Assembly: GCA_949152475.1 (NCBI GenBank)
Contig: OX424561.1
Span: 29,320,481-29,384,480, forward strand
Source of the DNA: Terebella lapidaria
Taxonomy: Eukaryota > Annelida > Polychaeta > Terebellida > Terebellidae
Length of the DNA: 64,000 bases
Direction of reading: 5' to 3'
Position 1 is the stretch's first letter. Each line of letters begins with the position of its first letter. Positions 35,933 to 42,879 of the stretch are shown here, piece after piece. A program made the translations under genes and the position numbers. Under the pieces are notes generated by a model that ran no database searches, was not told where the DNA came from, and worked only from the letters and a program-made list of their open reading frames with translations.

Positions 35933-38890
35933 CTGCTAAAACCATAAAGGCATTTCTGCCGAAATGCCTTAATAACGTAGAACTATTGATAGATGTAAAC
36001 AACAAGTACACTATCAAGTACGACGGATGGACGATAATAGGGTGAACTGGCTATACAAATCGCTGACGATCTAGCAAGTAACAAACTATCGACCAATACT
36101 TATCCAAATAGACACAAAACGATGTCTATGAACGTGGCAGGTGAAATTCCGTAAGAAAATATCGCAAAAGTCTAGTTTGCAGACTAAATTCTACGAATTC
36201 ACCGGGAACCAAAATCCAAAGCTGCCAAGCAAAAATGGCGGTGGACAGAAAAGTGAAGCTTCTGCGCAGCTGCGCGCGCATATGCGCGGCGGTTTTGGCG
36301 GCAAAAGGAGCGCTCGAGTCATGCAGGCAGACGATCGTGCCTTGCTTTCAGTACGCGAATTTCTATCCAGAACGATCCAAAGGATCGAAAAGGAGCATGT
36401 AGTAGTTTAGATTGGTGATGTATAAAATAAACTAACGTCCGTTTCGCTCTACGACGCACCGTTTCCGAGATATGCAGGATGCCTCGAGGATGACTCAGCA
36501 AAAAATTATTTCGACCTCTAGGTCAAAGGTCGTTTGACGTATCGATCCCAAAATCAATAGGGTTCTTCCCTGTTGATATATAAACCTCCGTGCAAAATTC
36601 TGCAACTATTGCCTGAATATTTTTTGAGTTATCGTCCGGAAACCAAGTTTCAAGATCAGCCTCGATTTCATCCTCAAGGACCTCACAAACCTCGGAGCCG
36701 GATCAAAAAAAATAATACACCCTAGAGATGTTTGTCTAGGGCGACGAGTCCGAAAATAACGTCCGTTTCGCTCTACGATGCACGGTTTCTGAGATATGCA
36801 GGAAGCCTCAAGGATGAATCAGCAAAAAATTATTTCGACCTCTAGGTCAAAGGTCGTTTGACGGATCGATCCCAAAATCAATAGGGTTCTTCCCTGGTGG
36901 CATATGAACCTCCATGCAGAGTTCTCAAAATTAGCTAATTCTCAAAATTAGCCTTCATTTCATCCTCACGGACCTCACGGACCTCGGATCCAGCTCAAAA
37001 AGAATAGAGTTCTTCCACATATCATTTCTGACTTGTGGTGAAAATTTGACGAGGATCCGTCAAGGCAATCTAAAGTTATCGTCCGGAAACCAAAAGTGGC
37101 GAAAAAAAAAAAAAAAAAAAAAAATTCTGCTAAAACCATAAAGGCATTTCTGCCGAAATGCCTTAAATAACAAAATTCCCCTTTGGCAATAAATAAGACA
37201 AGTTTTAAAGCGTAGTAGGAGGGTATGTCAACATTGAGCCTTAAGACTGTCCCTACCTTCATGATGTCGGCGGTGCTGGTTTCTGGGTTGTGTTCAGACC
37301 ACCGCCTCACAGACTGGAATATATCCACCTCTGGGGCGCAGAAACTATCCCTGGACAACACCTCCTGCAGGGCCGACTGAAAACAATAAAACAGAAAACA
37401 CACTTACTTATGTCATTTATTGGAAGATGCAAAGCTTTGGTTCAAACATTTTTGTTTCAGAAATATTTTCATTGGTTCTGATCTTAACATTGATGAATTT
37501 CTAGGAGGTCCTATATCAGGAATAATTTTATTGTAAATAGCTTCTGATTACCACTCTGAACATCATAGCTTTTTTTAAGGCATGCAACCAACAACAAAAA
37601 ATCTGGCAAATAAATCATACTCACGGGGGACAGGGTGAGAAAAGCTTCGCTCTGTAGAATGTCAGCGGCGTTGCAGTCCATGAACTCGCAGCAGGTCTGC
37701 GACAGAGCGTCGAGACTGAACATACTGGCAATGTCGTAGATGAGGCACACGTTACGGATGTTGAGAATGTCCTGAAGGTATGTGGAAATGGCCGTCTGGA
37801 GCTCCTGGAAGCCGTACTGGTGTGCCAGGCCGAGTATCTCTAGCAACAGCTCCTCCTGGGGTGGGGGGGGGGGGGACGTTGTTGAATGTTTAGCTATGTA
37901 TACATGTGATGTCAATGTTTCAATCGTAAATTAATTAGGACCAAACAGGAAGAAATTTGAGCAGGCAAATTTACAACAGCTATAGACAACAGCTATGGAC
38001 CTACTGAATTACTCCACATCTTTCACATATTATGCTAATTTACATTCCGAACATTAACATGATTTATCAATTTTGTTGATATCAATATTTCCATGCAAGT
38101 ATTTAGAAATGATTTGAGGCAACTTCCCATTTTTAAGTCATGGTAACTTCCTTCAAAAAACACACCTGTCATGGTTCTGTTTCAACTAATTTTTCTTCAT
38201 AATATTTAACACGTAAAACAAAGCATCAGTCATCACTCGGCAGGACTAAGCCTATTCCACCAAAACCAGGGCATGTACTATTTGTTCACCTTGAGGTGTG
38301 CGAGGTGCATCCTCCCTGTGTAGATGTACTGGAGGAGGTGTTGGAAGGCGCTCGCTGACGTGTCCTTCATCTCGATCTCATCGCAGCCTGGTCGAGATTC
38401 TCGCATTCCTCCGAAGAACAGCGCTCTACAGGTGAATAATATCATTCACAGATCTATGTTAAGACTGAATGTTCCTTAATTGGTATGTGAAAAGCACTCT
38501 AGCAGTTTTTGGGGGGAGTTTTTGGCATATTCTATTTCATTAGCCTAGACTCGGAATGCAACTTGCTTACATAAGCTTCACAAGCATTGGGTGTGGTTGA
38601 TTTGATTTTGATTGATTGTACACTTAATTCCTAAAACATTTAATATCAAGCTTTTAAATCATCTTGGTTGATGCGAATATCATAAAACGTGAAACATTTC
38701 TTAACCTGAAATATTCAGAGCGAGCCGCCAGTATGACTTTGTGAGCTGGGAAGCGAGCATTCTCGACGAGCAGCGTGATGTCGCAGTAGCTCTCCCGCAT
38801 GTAGAGGGCGCCAATGTTCTCAGACAAGCTGACCACATGATCGACTTCGCCCAGCGCTGGCTGAGAGCGCAGCCGATGGTGGTCGCACAT
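21990..38890 (-). CDS. BTBD9: BTB/POZ domain-containing protein 9
   Basis: Eleven coding exons on the - strand join in frame: 38890-38706, 38425-38290, 37855-37625, 37376-37257, 25405-25261, 24970-24751, 24410-24291, 23954-23845, 23498-23309, 23059-22873, 22691-21990; 2,346 bases, 781 residues. The BTB domain (about residues 15-120; CDITLLVENARFPAHKVILA) is followed by BACK (about 125-240) and two discoidin-like (F5/8C) domains with paired phrases such as LLWDRDQRSYSYHVEVSMDD, GTHNTVN and GTHNTANEVFHCVHFECP. Vertebrate BTBD9 has about 612 residues; the extra length is a Pro/Gly/Ser-rich tail of about 220 residues in the last exon. The family acts as a Cullin-3 adaptor and is tied to sleep and restless-legs traits in flies and humans (family knowledge). 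The start is the ATG at 38890; the reading frame has no nearer Met upstream. One intron (37256-25406) is 11.9 kb long because of nested transposons; one uses a GC donor. Confidence 0.93.
22871..22872 (-). other. GC splice donor of the last BTBD9 intron
   Basis: The exon 23059-22873 ends ..AATGAG and the intron starts GCATGT; the next exon starts at 22691 after TTCAG. The joined peptide NTANE-VFHCVHFECP matches the conserved BTBD9 sequence exactly at the joint, so the GC donor is needed and no GT alternative keeps that sequence. Confidence 0.8.
25760..27925. repeat. 147-bp satellite array 1 (about 15 units)
   Basis: The phrase GTCAAGGTCAAAGTTCATCC recurs at 25838, 25986, 26109, 26256, 26403, 26550, 26697 and on to about 27858; the period is 147 apart from one short unit. 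Each unit has the palindromes TAGACATGTTTGTCTA and TGCCGACTCGGCA. The array stops at 27925, where the DIRS element is inserted. Because 147 is 3 x 49, long open frames in the array are an effect of the repeat. Confidence 0.92.
27973..28140. repeat. DIRS right inverted terminal repeat (168 bp shared part)
   Basis: Bases 27973-28140 are the reverse complement of 36243-36410; by eye the match is complete. It includes short palindromes such as GATCCTTTGGATC and GCGCATATGCGC. The outermost 47 bases (27926-27972) are unique to this end. Confidence 0.93.
28206..28307. repeat. DIRS internal complementary region
   Basis: The first half is the reverse complement of the right end of the element (27926-27982) and the second half that of the left end (36390-36433), meeting at GGGA/AGTTT. 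This is the junction pattern from which DIRS elements are thought to restore their ends through a circular intermediate. Confidence 0.92.
28605..30584 (-). CDS. DIRS tyrosine recombinase ORF
   Basis: A 659-residue ORF. Its C-terminal half has the tyrosine-recombinase signature residues: R in GRRRSDVAAI, HQIRH (H-x-x-R) and the final tyrosine region near TFIGFYL. It has an N-terminal SAM-like DNA-binding region (SSKTYEAKWRVFVRWC). In DIRS elements this enzyme inserts a circular DNA copy in place of an integrase. It overlaps the RNase H ORF in another frame, as in known DIRS elements. Confidence 0.88.
   Translation of the reverse strand: MADPHRSTRPSRIGGRSCSGSNALVAGPSESFPRDATGGVSARSDLLHRCVRIGLGSSYGRARTLCCVEHEREGVAHQCPRAASGETCVRDLGASESPRDEVVGLHRQQHSSGAHKQTRWNSLESALFGGRVSDQVCLQVPSVYQGEAPAGSQECPSGRSVETGQDHRHGVESASGGVSARLSGVRDTEHRPVRNLSESQAPGLLLTSARERGTGCGRDVSVVGRDVRVCVPANSVPNRSAAQSSQVSVRDSVGGAMLADAGVVPPATVPPDRCTTGSPDRGQVAEATGAGYISRFRPRAQITRVEAIERSFQEAGFSQQVSVHLARKNRRSSSKTYEAKWRVFVRWCNGRRIDPLSAPLNAVLDFLCYLFDRLNLKPTTIEGYRSMLGPVFRARGIDLTNNRILADLLASFRTQRPRGVPTLPDWDMAFVLYCLTKAPWEPLKEVSLQRLTLKTFLLVMLASGRRRSDVAAIDVSRVAFGADGSISLYPVRDFMPKTRAAVEGGKAFSPIVIPSLGGYVGRNEPDALLCPVRALKIYIDRTRSIRKDRKRLFISYQPNRATDISTATLSRWVKVVVRTVYAESGADDRVTYKISSHQIRHISMSLAARSNIPLEYIVRAGMWTNSTTFIGFYLSNAAELQDQSSRFRLGPLVVAQAVV
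29504..31147 (-). CDS. DIRS RNase H region ORF
   Basis: A 547-residue ORF with RNase H features: FFTDASELAWGAHM, the ELRAV region, VFTDNSTVVAHIN and LPGHRNVLADALSR. Downstream comes the conserved DIRS block with DLFATSRN, YAYPP and LLVAPCWPMQ, whose role is not certain (a degenerate methyltransferase has been proposed for this place in some DIRS elements). It overlaps the RT and recombinase ORFs. Confidence 0.82.
   Translation of the reverse strand: MGSQYRRQGRVLTCANTPSRSAIPQVRLRGFGVSVQGTSFWSSHRPLRVHPYRKDDGSQVSIGWNSIPPLYRRLVNHSRLPVSGYRAIRVRPQVGDQPWLDPQLGEVSSVPDTEVRVCRGRLRSRARSSSSSAEESSQGDCGDGGRADAVVDHSSTVSVHHRSVGVDGETGAFRQVLPQTHSMVLALQWRILTDRLDQVVSVDDRAREAMHWWRDHRNLFRGMPLAEYLPDRTFFTDASELAWGAHMDEHELSAVWNTSERALHINVLELRAVRRAFEIWGPQSPPGTKWLVFTDNSTVVAHINKQGGTRSSQLCLEAECLIRFAFKYRLFIRARHLPGHRNVLADALSRPDKIIGTEWSLHPGVFRRVCRAFGTPNIDLFATSRNHKLPVYFSPLPESEALAVDAMSQSWDGMFGYAYPPTRFLTEVLHKVARSQCEILLVAPCWPMQAWFPLLLSLLIDVPRVLPIEDRLLKQPGRDIFHDSVHVLKLHVWRLSSDPSRRQDFLSRCPYISRERIGDPPLKRMRLNGEYSYVGVTEGALIRSLPL
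30592..32100 (-). CDS. DIRS reverse transcriptase ORF
   Basis: A 502-residue ORF with RT motifs: GGWRPVFDLSNLNKF, WAVSIDVKDAYLHVPIHP, FRVLPFGVATAPYVFT and the catalytic FHHYIDDWLI. It belongs to the DIRS/Ngaro class of RT by these phrases and by its neighbours. The N-terminal part overlaps other frames near the gag end. Confidence 0.85.
   Translation of the reverse strand: MWTRRIWRRGVAPTFMQHSASWPEWSMLLSVTVRTWAHNWISPCVMPISVCLTCPLRTSLSYVGGRFSQAIPTPTSLDRIFPSCGNISGMRLWPRLCLGSRRGLGQARRPRVRSLPNLRHHMHPLLRSRPFGGRSLPLPRGMASVEAKGVDASRAKGKLLVRSDSLRESVGSVEGSVLSEFDLPQPGPVGGRLAQFVRNWSDLASSDNSVVAWVKFGLTFRWEAGKPPIRPKAWFFPVPGDREKFQLLQHEVQQLLEKRAIEVVKDERGFYSLIFLVPKKTGGWRPVFDLSNLNKFLIIPRFKMESALSFHKALSKGKWAVSIDVKDAYLHVPIHPADRRYLKFAFEGSVYQFRVLPFGVATAPYVFTRIVRTMAARFRSVGIQFHHYIDDWLIIADSPSQAIEQSGFVLRLATSLGWIPNWAKSHLSPTQRFEYVGVDYDLERGVALPPRKRVLKAIAAMEVALTQSSITARQFLSIIGLLASMEKQVPFGRCFRRPIQWF
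32013..33716 (-). CDS. DIRS gag-like ORF
   Basis: A 567-residue ORF at the 5' side of the element. The N terminus has three Cys pairs (CPKC, CFDC, CDLC within residues 18-57), suggestive of zinc binding, followed by long Ser/Arg/Lys-rich low-complexity parts. Position and composition fit the DIRS first ORF (gag-like). The similarity itself is weak. Confidence 0.65.
   Translation of the reverse strand: MIMASQSSLGTGAMDERPCPKCLVNTLRGGEKHSVCFDCLDHGPVSMEDLRCDLCRFWRPSSFVQATAKYSEASLARRDALRLAEASAPQVRQSPMEVETPPVTAQIASGVSQPLGLTQDMVNAAVQSFFAQSLSSLQGPLLPGLSSLLGQGVPAGSSAAPSSQGELAPPAGKKSKSSKKKVSVLAKAKAAKEPHSTFVVPQSGPIEVEGSVVSSPGPSKKRKRASSKRRGAETTSIFDVAQASSDLSVGDDQASGFDRRSILDGSFGSSVSRFEGEEFPLFGGEALDRSCDRESSLGGRAPGPRSGHDRAGGAGVVPQGHSSPVYADVSRRTGAIAEQAFPRPSFDVPLGSSRSSIGPVRSNDRGGRVEADQESSSSEDETSDQAGGSNFRWALESVARRMDLPIDAPGPSRGTGRFASAPVRRPIRLPVAPALVKSFDKINKGVTAKKDVARTESTFPTSRVRPESIDTYRTVESEGGHQTSVPVEDPNLHLLSRKQGTVWSGLCGKGSPFSLADAVSSIDGAALVDGSPDHFGSGVCGRGGSGGGESRQHSCSTRRLGRSGPCC
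33851..35970 (+). mobile_element. Helentron-like element with 147-bp satellite core (copy 2, inside the DIRS element)
   Basis: Same family as the copy at 25590-37164: it starts ACTAGACG, has AGGCATTTCGG at about 33879, about nine 147-bp units, the TCCGGAAACCAAAAGTGGCG block, a poly-A run of about 40, and the end hairpin AGGCATTTC-TGCC-GAAATGCCT (35948-35969). It lies between the DIRS left terminal repeat and the gag-like ORF, in opposite sense to the DIRS genes. Confidence 0.75.
33905..35235. repeat. 147-bp satellite array 2 (about nine units)
   Basis: GGGTCAAGGTCAAAGTTCAT recurs at about 33951, 34098, 34245 and so on to about 35125, a period of 147. The units are very close to each other and carry TGCCGACTCGGCA. 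After 35235 the sequence changes to a longer block (to 35885) that recurs in copy 1 at 36434-37100. Confidence 0.92.
36243..36410. repeat. DIRS left inverted terminal repeat (168 bp shared part)
   Basis: Reverse complement of 27973-28140. The outermost 23 bases (36411-36433) are unique to this end and are found inverted in the internal complementary region. Confidence 0.93.
37858..37874 (-). repeat. Near-pure poly-C polypyrimidine tract of a BTBD9 acceptor
   Basis: On the - strand a C run broken by one A leads into CCCAG, and the BTBD9 exon starts at 37855. It parallels the poly-C acceptor at 8605-8622. Confidence 0.75.
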
Positions 38891-41363
38891 CTCGTGGGTC
38901 TGCACTGTTGATGTTACTTGTTTTCCTGGGTAAAAAGTTCAGTTTGTTCTCACTATACTGGTTGATGTGTGTGCTTTCATAAAATTCTGTCACTGTAAAT
39001 CCCTAAATTTTTGTGTCCTTTTATTTTTGCTAATTTTGCTCATGAAACCAAATCGAAAAATTTTGAGGACATGAATTGAAGAAAAAGTGTTGAATGCCAC
39101 TGCACCACACCCTTTTTCTAGTAAGAATGCAAAATCAAAAGGGCGTGAATAAGTCCACTTGATCACTTTGAAAACATCCATGATCAAAATATATAGTAAT
39201 CATATGCATGTGGCATTGTTGAACAGTGTGATGATGGTTCATCTGAGTATCATAAAATATGTGCATAGGTATTGTATAGACAAGGCCTGGAAAACCCTGG
39301 AAGGCCTGGATGGTACGCAAGTGCTGATATAAATCATTATCATCGGATTGCTGAAAATGCTTGATCACCCTGTCTTTGGAGAGCTGTGATGCGGACCCCT
39401 CCAATATTTTCTATATTGTGGGCTTCAGGCAGATGATACGGAAAGACACTTTGGGGAGTTCCTCATAATCCAAAATCGTTACCATGGACTTCAGACCCCA
39501 ATATGGCATGATATCTGCCTTCAGTCAGATATGGTGACTTCAGATATAGTGACTTCAGGCAGATAACACTCCGTATTTAGGTAAGTGATAGTAACTTAAT
39601 CATACTCCAAACAGTTTGCAAGAGCATAATTTTTTCCACACAATTTCTAGCACACATTCTGAAAACACAATATTTTTTACCTGGGTGTTCACCAGTACAT
39701 GTCTACATGATCATAGTTGTATGTACAAAAACAATGAACATTTTATTATGATCATAACCTTTTATAACAGGATTGCCGAGTGTGAGAATGACTGTTACGA
39801 GTTATTACGCCTAAATCAGTCATATCATTTACGATCACTGCTCAGGAAAAATACTCTTTTCAGAATCTGAATACAAGTAAATACCGAAGCGTATTGGTGA
39901 CATGGCGATTTAGTAATTCGCCAAGGCGATTTAGCAGACTTTTAACGTATTAAAGTTAATAAGTGAAAGCCATTGTCAGGCTTGGGGTTGATTACATGTA
40001 AATGTAATCGATTATAATTACAATTACAATTGATTTCCATGATTACAATTACAACTACAATTACATTTATTTTGAATGTAATTGATTACAATTACAATTA
40101 CTTTGCAAAGTAATCAATTACAATTACAATTACTTTATGAAAGGACATTTCCCAAAGCTATATGTTACGTTGTGACATAATTTACTCAAAATGTAGCTCA
40201 AGTGGCATATTACAATAGACATATTACCAACTCTTGCAATCATTAATCATGTTAATCATAAATAATCATAATAATCATAAATTAATCACCAACAAATTTA
40301 TATCTTTTTTCTTGTGAAAACATAGTATGGATGTATGCACGAAGCTCTGATTAGCTACACCTTGTTTAACTTCATAGATCTGGATCATGCACCTTGTGAT
40401 AACATTAATCAGGTCAGGCCCAGCAGCAGTGATTGCGCAATCACACATTGGAGTGATCAAAGACAATAGGATTTTGTGTGTTTTAGCCACTAATAGCCAG
40501 TAGTATTGCCAGTCTGATTGTATTGCTGGTAGTCATTGATATTTAGCATCCAGTCTGTTTGGCCGGTTTTATGGCTACCACCTTCAAAAAGTTACACTGA
40601 GGATGATTCTGTCAGAACTCAGAAATCAGATGCCGAATCATGGTCGAAATCAAATCAAATGGGTAAAAACATGACAATGATCCATGGCTTTAAAAAAGAC
40701 TTAAAACCTGAAACAGTGAAACTGAAAGTCGATCGCTAACGAATCCAGCTCGGTAACGGGTACCACTGACTGTCATAATCTATTAGTATGTTACGTGTGA
40801 TTAATTTGTCTTTTTACTCAATTTACCTTCAGAAAATGTAAAAAGAAAACCAATCGAAATCTGCCATTTTGTAAAAATGGTTACTTCCGGTTTGTGGGAA
40901 ATGTAGAACAAATGTAAATTTTCTCAAACTACGGAAGCCCAGAGAAGCTAATCATGTATTTAATCATATATTATCCTTTCTTGTTTTCGGGGGCTCCGTA
41001 GCATTGCATCTACCGAAATATATAAATAAATAATATCCCACCTGAATACAATGGTTTATTTGATGACAAATTACACAGTGGAGAGTTTGGAGTCTGAACA
41101 ATGGATAAACCGAATATGTATATATACCGTTATTCGAATATTCATTTCCATGATGACATAAATACATGTGTCTTTCCAGGCGGTTTGGCAGAAGATACAG
41201 TGGTGAATTTTCGCTATCAGTTCGAATTAGGCGTACTGACACAATTACTGCAATTAAATAGATGGAAATGATGCATGTGATATTAACGAATGGTGCCAGG
41301 GCCCATTCGGGATTCGCCCAATTTGGTAGTCAGCATGCCTACTAGCTCTTCAAGTGGGATATA
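38891..41363. other. 5' flank of BTBD9 and intergenic DNA
   Basis: No coding exon is recognised. It holds short direct repeats of the phrase CTTCAGGCAGAT (39420-39565) and a low-complexity ATTACAATT block (listed separately). The BTBD9 promoter must lie here or further up, but no motif stands out. Confidence 0.5.
39990..40135. repeat. ATTACAATT low-complexity, partly palindromic block
   Basis: About ten copies of ATTACAATT or its variants, including GTAATCGATTATAATTAC and the palindrome-like centre TACTTTGCAAAGTA. It may be the core of a small MITE; ends and target duplication were not found. Confidence 0.6.
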
Positions 41364-41640
41364 TCTTCAGCTCACTTGGTAGAGCGTTGGACTACCTCTC
41401 CTCTCGGGCAAGTGGATTTTTCCGAACCCTGTAACATTGGCACCCAATGTGGGGCTCGATCCCACGACCCTGGGAATACTTTACATGTCACGTTGGTTTA
41501 TCGTTGCAGATTTGTCGCCGTATGATGTCACTCCCTAATTGTCTGTTTGTGCCATTTCGTATGTGTGATAAAATACTCATTATTCTTGTGAAGCCTTGTA
41601 ATGAATAATTAAATGTGCTCAATAAATCTGTTCAACAAGG
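41364..41640 (+). mobile_element. tRNA-derived SINE-like remnant
   Basis: CAGCTCACTTGGTAGAGC (41371-41388) resembles a tRNA D-arm/A box, and GTGGGGCTCGATCCCAC (41449-41465) forms a T-arm/B box with a 5-bp stem and a 7-base loop. The two are too far apart for a working tRNA. A TAATGAATAATTAAATG and AATAAATCTGTT tail follows. The call is inference; no copy for comparison lies in the window. Confidence 0.4.
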
Positions 41641-42032
41641 TCATCATCTGTTATCAAGCACTGATAGAATAGGCCATGCATAAGCCGCAATCTCCACACT
41701 AGGGTTTAATCCCGGGAATGGAGTACCCGGGAATTCCCCGGGAATTATCAAGATATCAGAGTTCCCGTTTCCCGGGAATAAGGTGGCCAGGAACCGGGAA
41801 TATATCTCCCCCTCCCCCAAGAAAAAACTACATATTAACAGAAGAAAACAACGGTATCTTTCGTTCCTGTACATTTCCTACAACACTCTGTGGTATAGCA
41901 GGACAATGTATTGCCAAAATATAAGGTAAAAATGAAGAATAATAAGTACTTACTGTCCTTACTGTATGCTTCCATTTGTCGTTGTCATGGAAAGTTGGTG
42001 ATATTTTTGTCTAGTGCATGCAAAAAGACACC

Positions 42033-42767
42033 TGTGGCGATTTTGCCCTAAGCACGCGGCAGGTGATTGTAAACATAAAAGCCATTTATGTGGCCTTTCT
42101 GTACTTGGCCTTGTTTTGACATGCTCCGTTCGAGCGTGCGTTGCCACGGCGACGTATTGTAATTTACGCTCCAGTAAACTATAACAATGGATCGATTTAA
42201 CCTCGCGTGCGCCCTGCAGTTTCTGGTGTATTATATATACACTGGAAGCGACTCGTTCGAGGAGATTGTCCAAGATCGAGACTAGGACGCACACGAGGCT
42301 CGCCATGAGCTTTGTGTTCCCTGGGTCTGAGTAGTGGGCTCCTAGAGCCCTGGGGACGATTTCCGTGGGGAGGCCCGGGCTGGGAGAGACGAGTTGCTGA
42401 CTCGGGGGCCTTCGGCCCTGTGGATCGCCAGCTCTCTCCCTTCCCGGGACATGTGACAGAGGCTCTGGCCAGCATGTCGGACTGTACGGGGTTCCGTCCC
42501 CGAGGCAGACCGCGGCTCGCCAGGCCCCGCCAGTTAACACTGTAGGGATGAACTAGTTTCTGAACGGTGTCCGTAGGCCTGGGAGTGTCGGGTGGGCTGT
42601 TACCTGGTTACCGTTAATGATGAAGTAGTTACCGTGTCCGCCGCGACCTCCGGTGAGCGGCCCTGCCGCGAGGATCCGGAATAGCGGATGCGCGTCCGCA
42701 AGGACTCGGATGAGAGAGGACTATCCTCGAGGATCCCGAAGAGCGGACGGTAGTCAATAACTTTACA
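42033..42767 (+). repeat. 5' LTR
   Basis: 735 bases from TGTGGCGATT to AACTTTACA, repeated almost without change at 53333-54067. A TATATATAC stretch near 42231-42240 could be the promoter core. Confidence 0.95.
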
Positions 42768-42768
42768 T

Positions 42769-42786
42769 TGGTGCCGTGACCAGGAT
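42769..42786 (+). promoter_or_regulatory. Primer binding site, tRNA-His type
   Basis: One base after the LTR comes TGGTGCCGTGAC, which is complementary to the 3' end (..GTCACGGCACCA) of animal tRNA-His; the match is 12 bases, then partial. Confidence 0.7.
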
Positions 42787-42879
42787 CAGTCCGACAGTGT
42801 TCCATCGCAGCCTACCGTCACAGTGTTGTAGCCTCCTTAGTCCCTGGGGATCGCCCGCTCCTCAAGGACGTCTCAAAGA

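Larger units (their letters stand above)
27926..36433 (-). mobile_element. DIRS-type tyrosine-recombinase retroelement
   Basis: A - strand element of 8.5 kb with split inverted terminal repeats, an internal complementary region, a gag-like ORF, RT, RNase H and a tyrosine recombinase, the classic DIRS set. The flanks (..GTCCGAAAAT at 27925 and AACGTCCG.. from 36434) rejoin to an exact, uninterrupted 147-bp satellite unit, so there is no target duplication, as expected for DIRS. It has the same orientation as the host gene BTBD9. A 2.1-kb Helentron-like copy sits between its left end and gag. The coding part lies in overlapping frames, as DIRS elements usually have; it looks nearly whole, with at most about one or two breaks. 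The terminal repeats are identical by eye over 168 bases, so it is fairly young. Confidence 0.92.
25590..37164 (+). mobile_element. Helentron-like element with 147-bp satellite core (copy 1, split by a DIRS insertion)
   Basis: It starts ACTAGACG (25590), then a hairpin ATGCC-TTGGA-GGCAT and the subterminal repeat AGGCATTTCGG (25620). It ends with the hairpin AGGCATTTC-TGCC-GAAATGCCT (37142-37164), which carries the same word inverted. The core is a 147-bp tandem array; the 3' side has TCCGGAAACCAAAAGTGGCG and a poly-A run. Its own length is about 3.07 kb once the 8.5-kb DIRS insertion at 27926-36433 is set aside. It lies in a BTBD9 intron, opposite in sense to the gene. No ORF of its own has coding value. 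Confidence 0.72.

Noticed and set aside
27926-36433. DIRS ends considered as LTRs
   Set aside because: The terminal sequences are inverted, not direct, and the host site shows no duplication; the tyrosine recombinase and internal complementary region decide for DIRS.
41364-41470. A tRNA gene
   Set aside because: D-arm-like and T-arm-like parts exist but they are about 60 bases apart, there is no matching acceptor stem or anticodon arm; a SINE remnant fits better.
41959-42545. ORFs of 193 and 77 codons in the LTRs (repeated at 53187-53845)
   Set aside because: They occur because the LTR is GC-rich; they are the same sequence twice and show no protein motif.
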